Positions 63,164 to 64,000 of a stretch of 64,000 bases of DNA are shown here, piece after piece (position 1 is the stretch's first letter; every line of letters starts with the position of its first letter). The stretch covers positions 1-64,000 of the forward strand of contig VXMJ01000006.1 of the NCBI GenBank assembly GCA_009841145.1. Direction: 5' to 3'. A model generated the notes under the pieces. It had not been told where the DNA came from, ran no database searches, and saw nothing but the letters and a program-made list of their open reading frames with translations. The position numbers and the translations under genes were made by a program. The DNA is from Caldilineaceae bacterium SB0661_bin_34 (lineage in GTDB: Bacteria; Chloroflexota; Anaerolineae; Caldilineales; Caldilineaceae).

Positions 63164-64000
63164 CTAGGAACTGGCGTCGGCGGCCACCGACGGGGCATGC
63201 AATGGTTTCACGAAAACGCCAAAAAAGTCGGACAACGCGGCTCGAATGGCCGTTCGGTCCGGGATCAGGACCCACATGCCTTCTTCGGAGATGGCCTCTT
63301 CGCCATGATGTCGATCCAGGATGAGCCTGCGCCCCATTTGAGGGGTGTTGGCCGCTCCCATTTGGGCCAGTTGCAACATCCGAGCGACGTTCATGTCGGT
63401 GCCGAAGTTGCCCCGTAGCGTACGGATGATGTTGGGCGCGGCCGCCAGCAGACCGGCGGTGTTGTTGGGATCGGATACCTGACGAAGCACTGCGCTGATA
63501 ACAGCCTGTTGCCGGCCAATTCGGCCATAGTCGCCGTCCTGGGTGCGCGTGCGGGCGTACTTGAGGGTCGTAATCCCGTCAAGGTGCTGGAAACCAGCCG
63601 GCAGTTCGAAGGTTTCGACACCGTAGTCGGGCGTTGGGTACTTCTCGTCGTAAATGGCCCACGGGACATAAATGTCGATGCCGCCCAAGAGGTCGATGAT
63701 GCGGACAAACCCGTCGAAGTTGACCCAGGCGTAGTGGTCGATGGGTTGATTCAGGAATGCGGACAGCGTGTCGGCCAAGAGGCGTTCGCCGCCGCCGGTG
63801 GAAGGCACGGTTTCGCCGAGCGAGTAGACCAGATTGACTTTGGTCGGAGGAAATCCGGGCACCGGAACCCACAGGTCGCGGGGAATCGAAAGGATGTCAA
63901 GCGCATTGGTGTCCTGGTTCCAGCTCAGGAGCATCAGTGTGTCCGTACGCGGGGCAGACGGATCTTGCACGCGGGTGTCGAAACCGAACAACAAGATGTT
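63164..64000 (-). CDS. LytR-CpsA-Psr family protein (5' end beyond the window)
   Basis: The visible ~279 residues of the LCP domain include NILLFGFDTR, RTDTLMLLSWNQ, LSIPRDLWVPVPG, VNLVYSLGE, DGFVRIIDLLGGIDIYVP, and GDYGRIGRQQAVISAVL, all characteristic of phosphotransferases that attach glycopolymers to peptidoglycan. The N-terminal membrane segment lies past position 64,000. It is three bases upstream of the UbiA-type gene, so surface polymer attachment and lipid-linked ribose synthesis are probably in one operon. Confidence 0.9.
   Translation of the reverse strand, partial: NILLFGFDTRVQDPSAPRTDTLMLLSWNQDTNALDILSIPRDLWVPVPGFPPTKVNLVYSLGETVPSTGGGERLLADTLSAFLNQPIDHYAWVNFDGFVRIIDLLGGIDIYVPWAIYDEKYPTPDYGVETFELPAGFQHLDGITTLKYARTRTQDGDYGRIGRQQAVISAVLRQVSDPNNTAGLLAAAPNIIRTLRGNFGTDMNVARMLQLAQMGAANTPQMGRRLILDRHHGEEAISEEGMWVLIPDRTAIRAALSDFFGVFVKPLHAPSVAADASS

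Noticed and set aside
1-64000. tRNA, rRNA, CRISPR arrays or insertion sequences
   Set aside because: Reading intergenic regions for T-arm signatures, regular short repeats and transposase motifs gave nothing convincing. The only long repeat is the operon duplication, which has no transposase or terminal inverted repeats.

Overview
This 64 kb window is GC-rich bacterial DNA with dense genes, short intergenic gaps and operons on both strands. No rRNA, tRNA or CRISPR array was seen. The gene content suggests a free-living or host-associated heterotroph, most likely of the Chloroflexota (Caldilineales/Anaerolineae-like). The pointers are a secreted LysM+PA14 protein, a cyclodeaminase-family gene translationally coupled to a FolD homologue, a decaprenyl-phosphate phosphoribosyltransferase-type UbiA beside a LytR-CpsA-Psr protein, and two Uma2 nucleases. 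That placement is inference from gene families, not a phylogenetic result.

Layout. 0.2-1.8 kb: a single-chain AbiEi/AbiEii-type toxin-antitoxin fusion. 1.9-4.9 kb: a membrane-anchored putative zinc peptidase, rluD and lspA on the minus strand. 5-8.7 kb: an uncertain (possibly frameshifted) gene, then the histidine cluster hisH-hisA-hisF-hisI-hisE. 9.1-10.3 kb: Uma2 nuclease. 10.7-14.6 kb: hydantoinase/oxoprolinase subunits hyuB-hyuA. 14.8-16.4 kb: a lower-GC patch with a broken HsdR-N-like nuclease gene (in-frame TGA) and an ogt-type DNA repair gene. 16.4-24.1 kb: a CoA-transferase / gluconate-2-dehydrogenase-like GMC oxidoreductase / crotonase operon that has undergone a head-to-tail tandem duplication of about 2.93 kb, leaving two nearly full GMC genes and two gene fragments at the junction. 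24.1-36.6 kb: a carbohydrate and sugar-acid catabolic region with two GH29 alpha-L-fucosidases, a PhyH dioxygenase with HEAT repeats, an iron-dependent transhydrogenase/alcohol dehydrogenase, an MFS transporter, a glucarate-dehydratase-like enolase-superfamily enzyme, a class III aminotransferase and an acetolactate-synthase-like ThDP enzyme. 36.6-39.0 kb: two GT4 glycosyltransferases. 39.2-42.4 kb: a long coiled-coil protein and selB. 42.5-45.5 kb: a second enolase-superfamily enzyme, an aldo/keto reductase and an SDR. 45.8-46.8 kb: a second Uma2 nuclease. 47.0-50.3 kb: a URO-D family protein and an orphan xanthine-dehydrogenase-type molybdenum subunit, closed by a clear intrinsic terminator. 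50.8-52.6 kb: an AAA-ATPase/PD-(D/E)XK protein. 53.0-55.4 kb: two secreted proteins, one cysteine-rich and acidic, one LysM-PA14. 56.2-57.7 kb: cyclodeaminase-family gene plus an atypical FolD. 57.9-60.5 kb: lon. 60.8-64.0 kb: sulfatase, DPPR-synthase-type UbiA and an LCP protein running off the window end.

How it fits together. The core genes (his, lspA, rluD, lon, selB) are ordinary. The accessory genes read as intracellular breakdown of fucosylated or acidic sugars and amino or sugar acids: neither fucosidase has a visible signal peptide, and dehydratases, dehydrogenases, an aminotransferase and a transporter follow in the same direction. The strongest unusual signals are the mosaic tandem duplication, the FolD homologue that has lost all three classical catalytic residues, the fused AbiEi-AbiEii protein and the TGA-interrupted nuclease gene. 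I did not find a clearly new multi-gene defence or metabolic system; the 28.3-36.6 kb gene set is the best candidate for an undescribed pathway.
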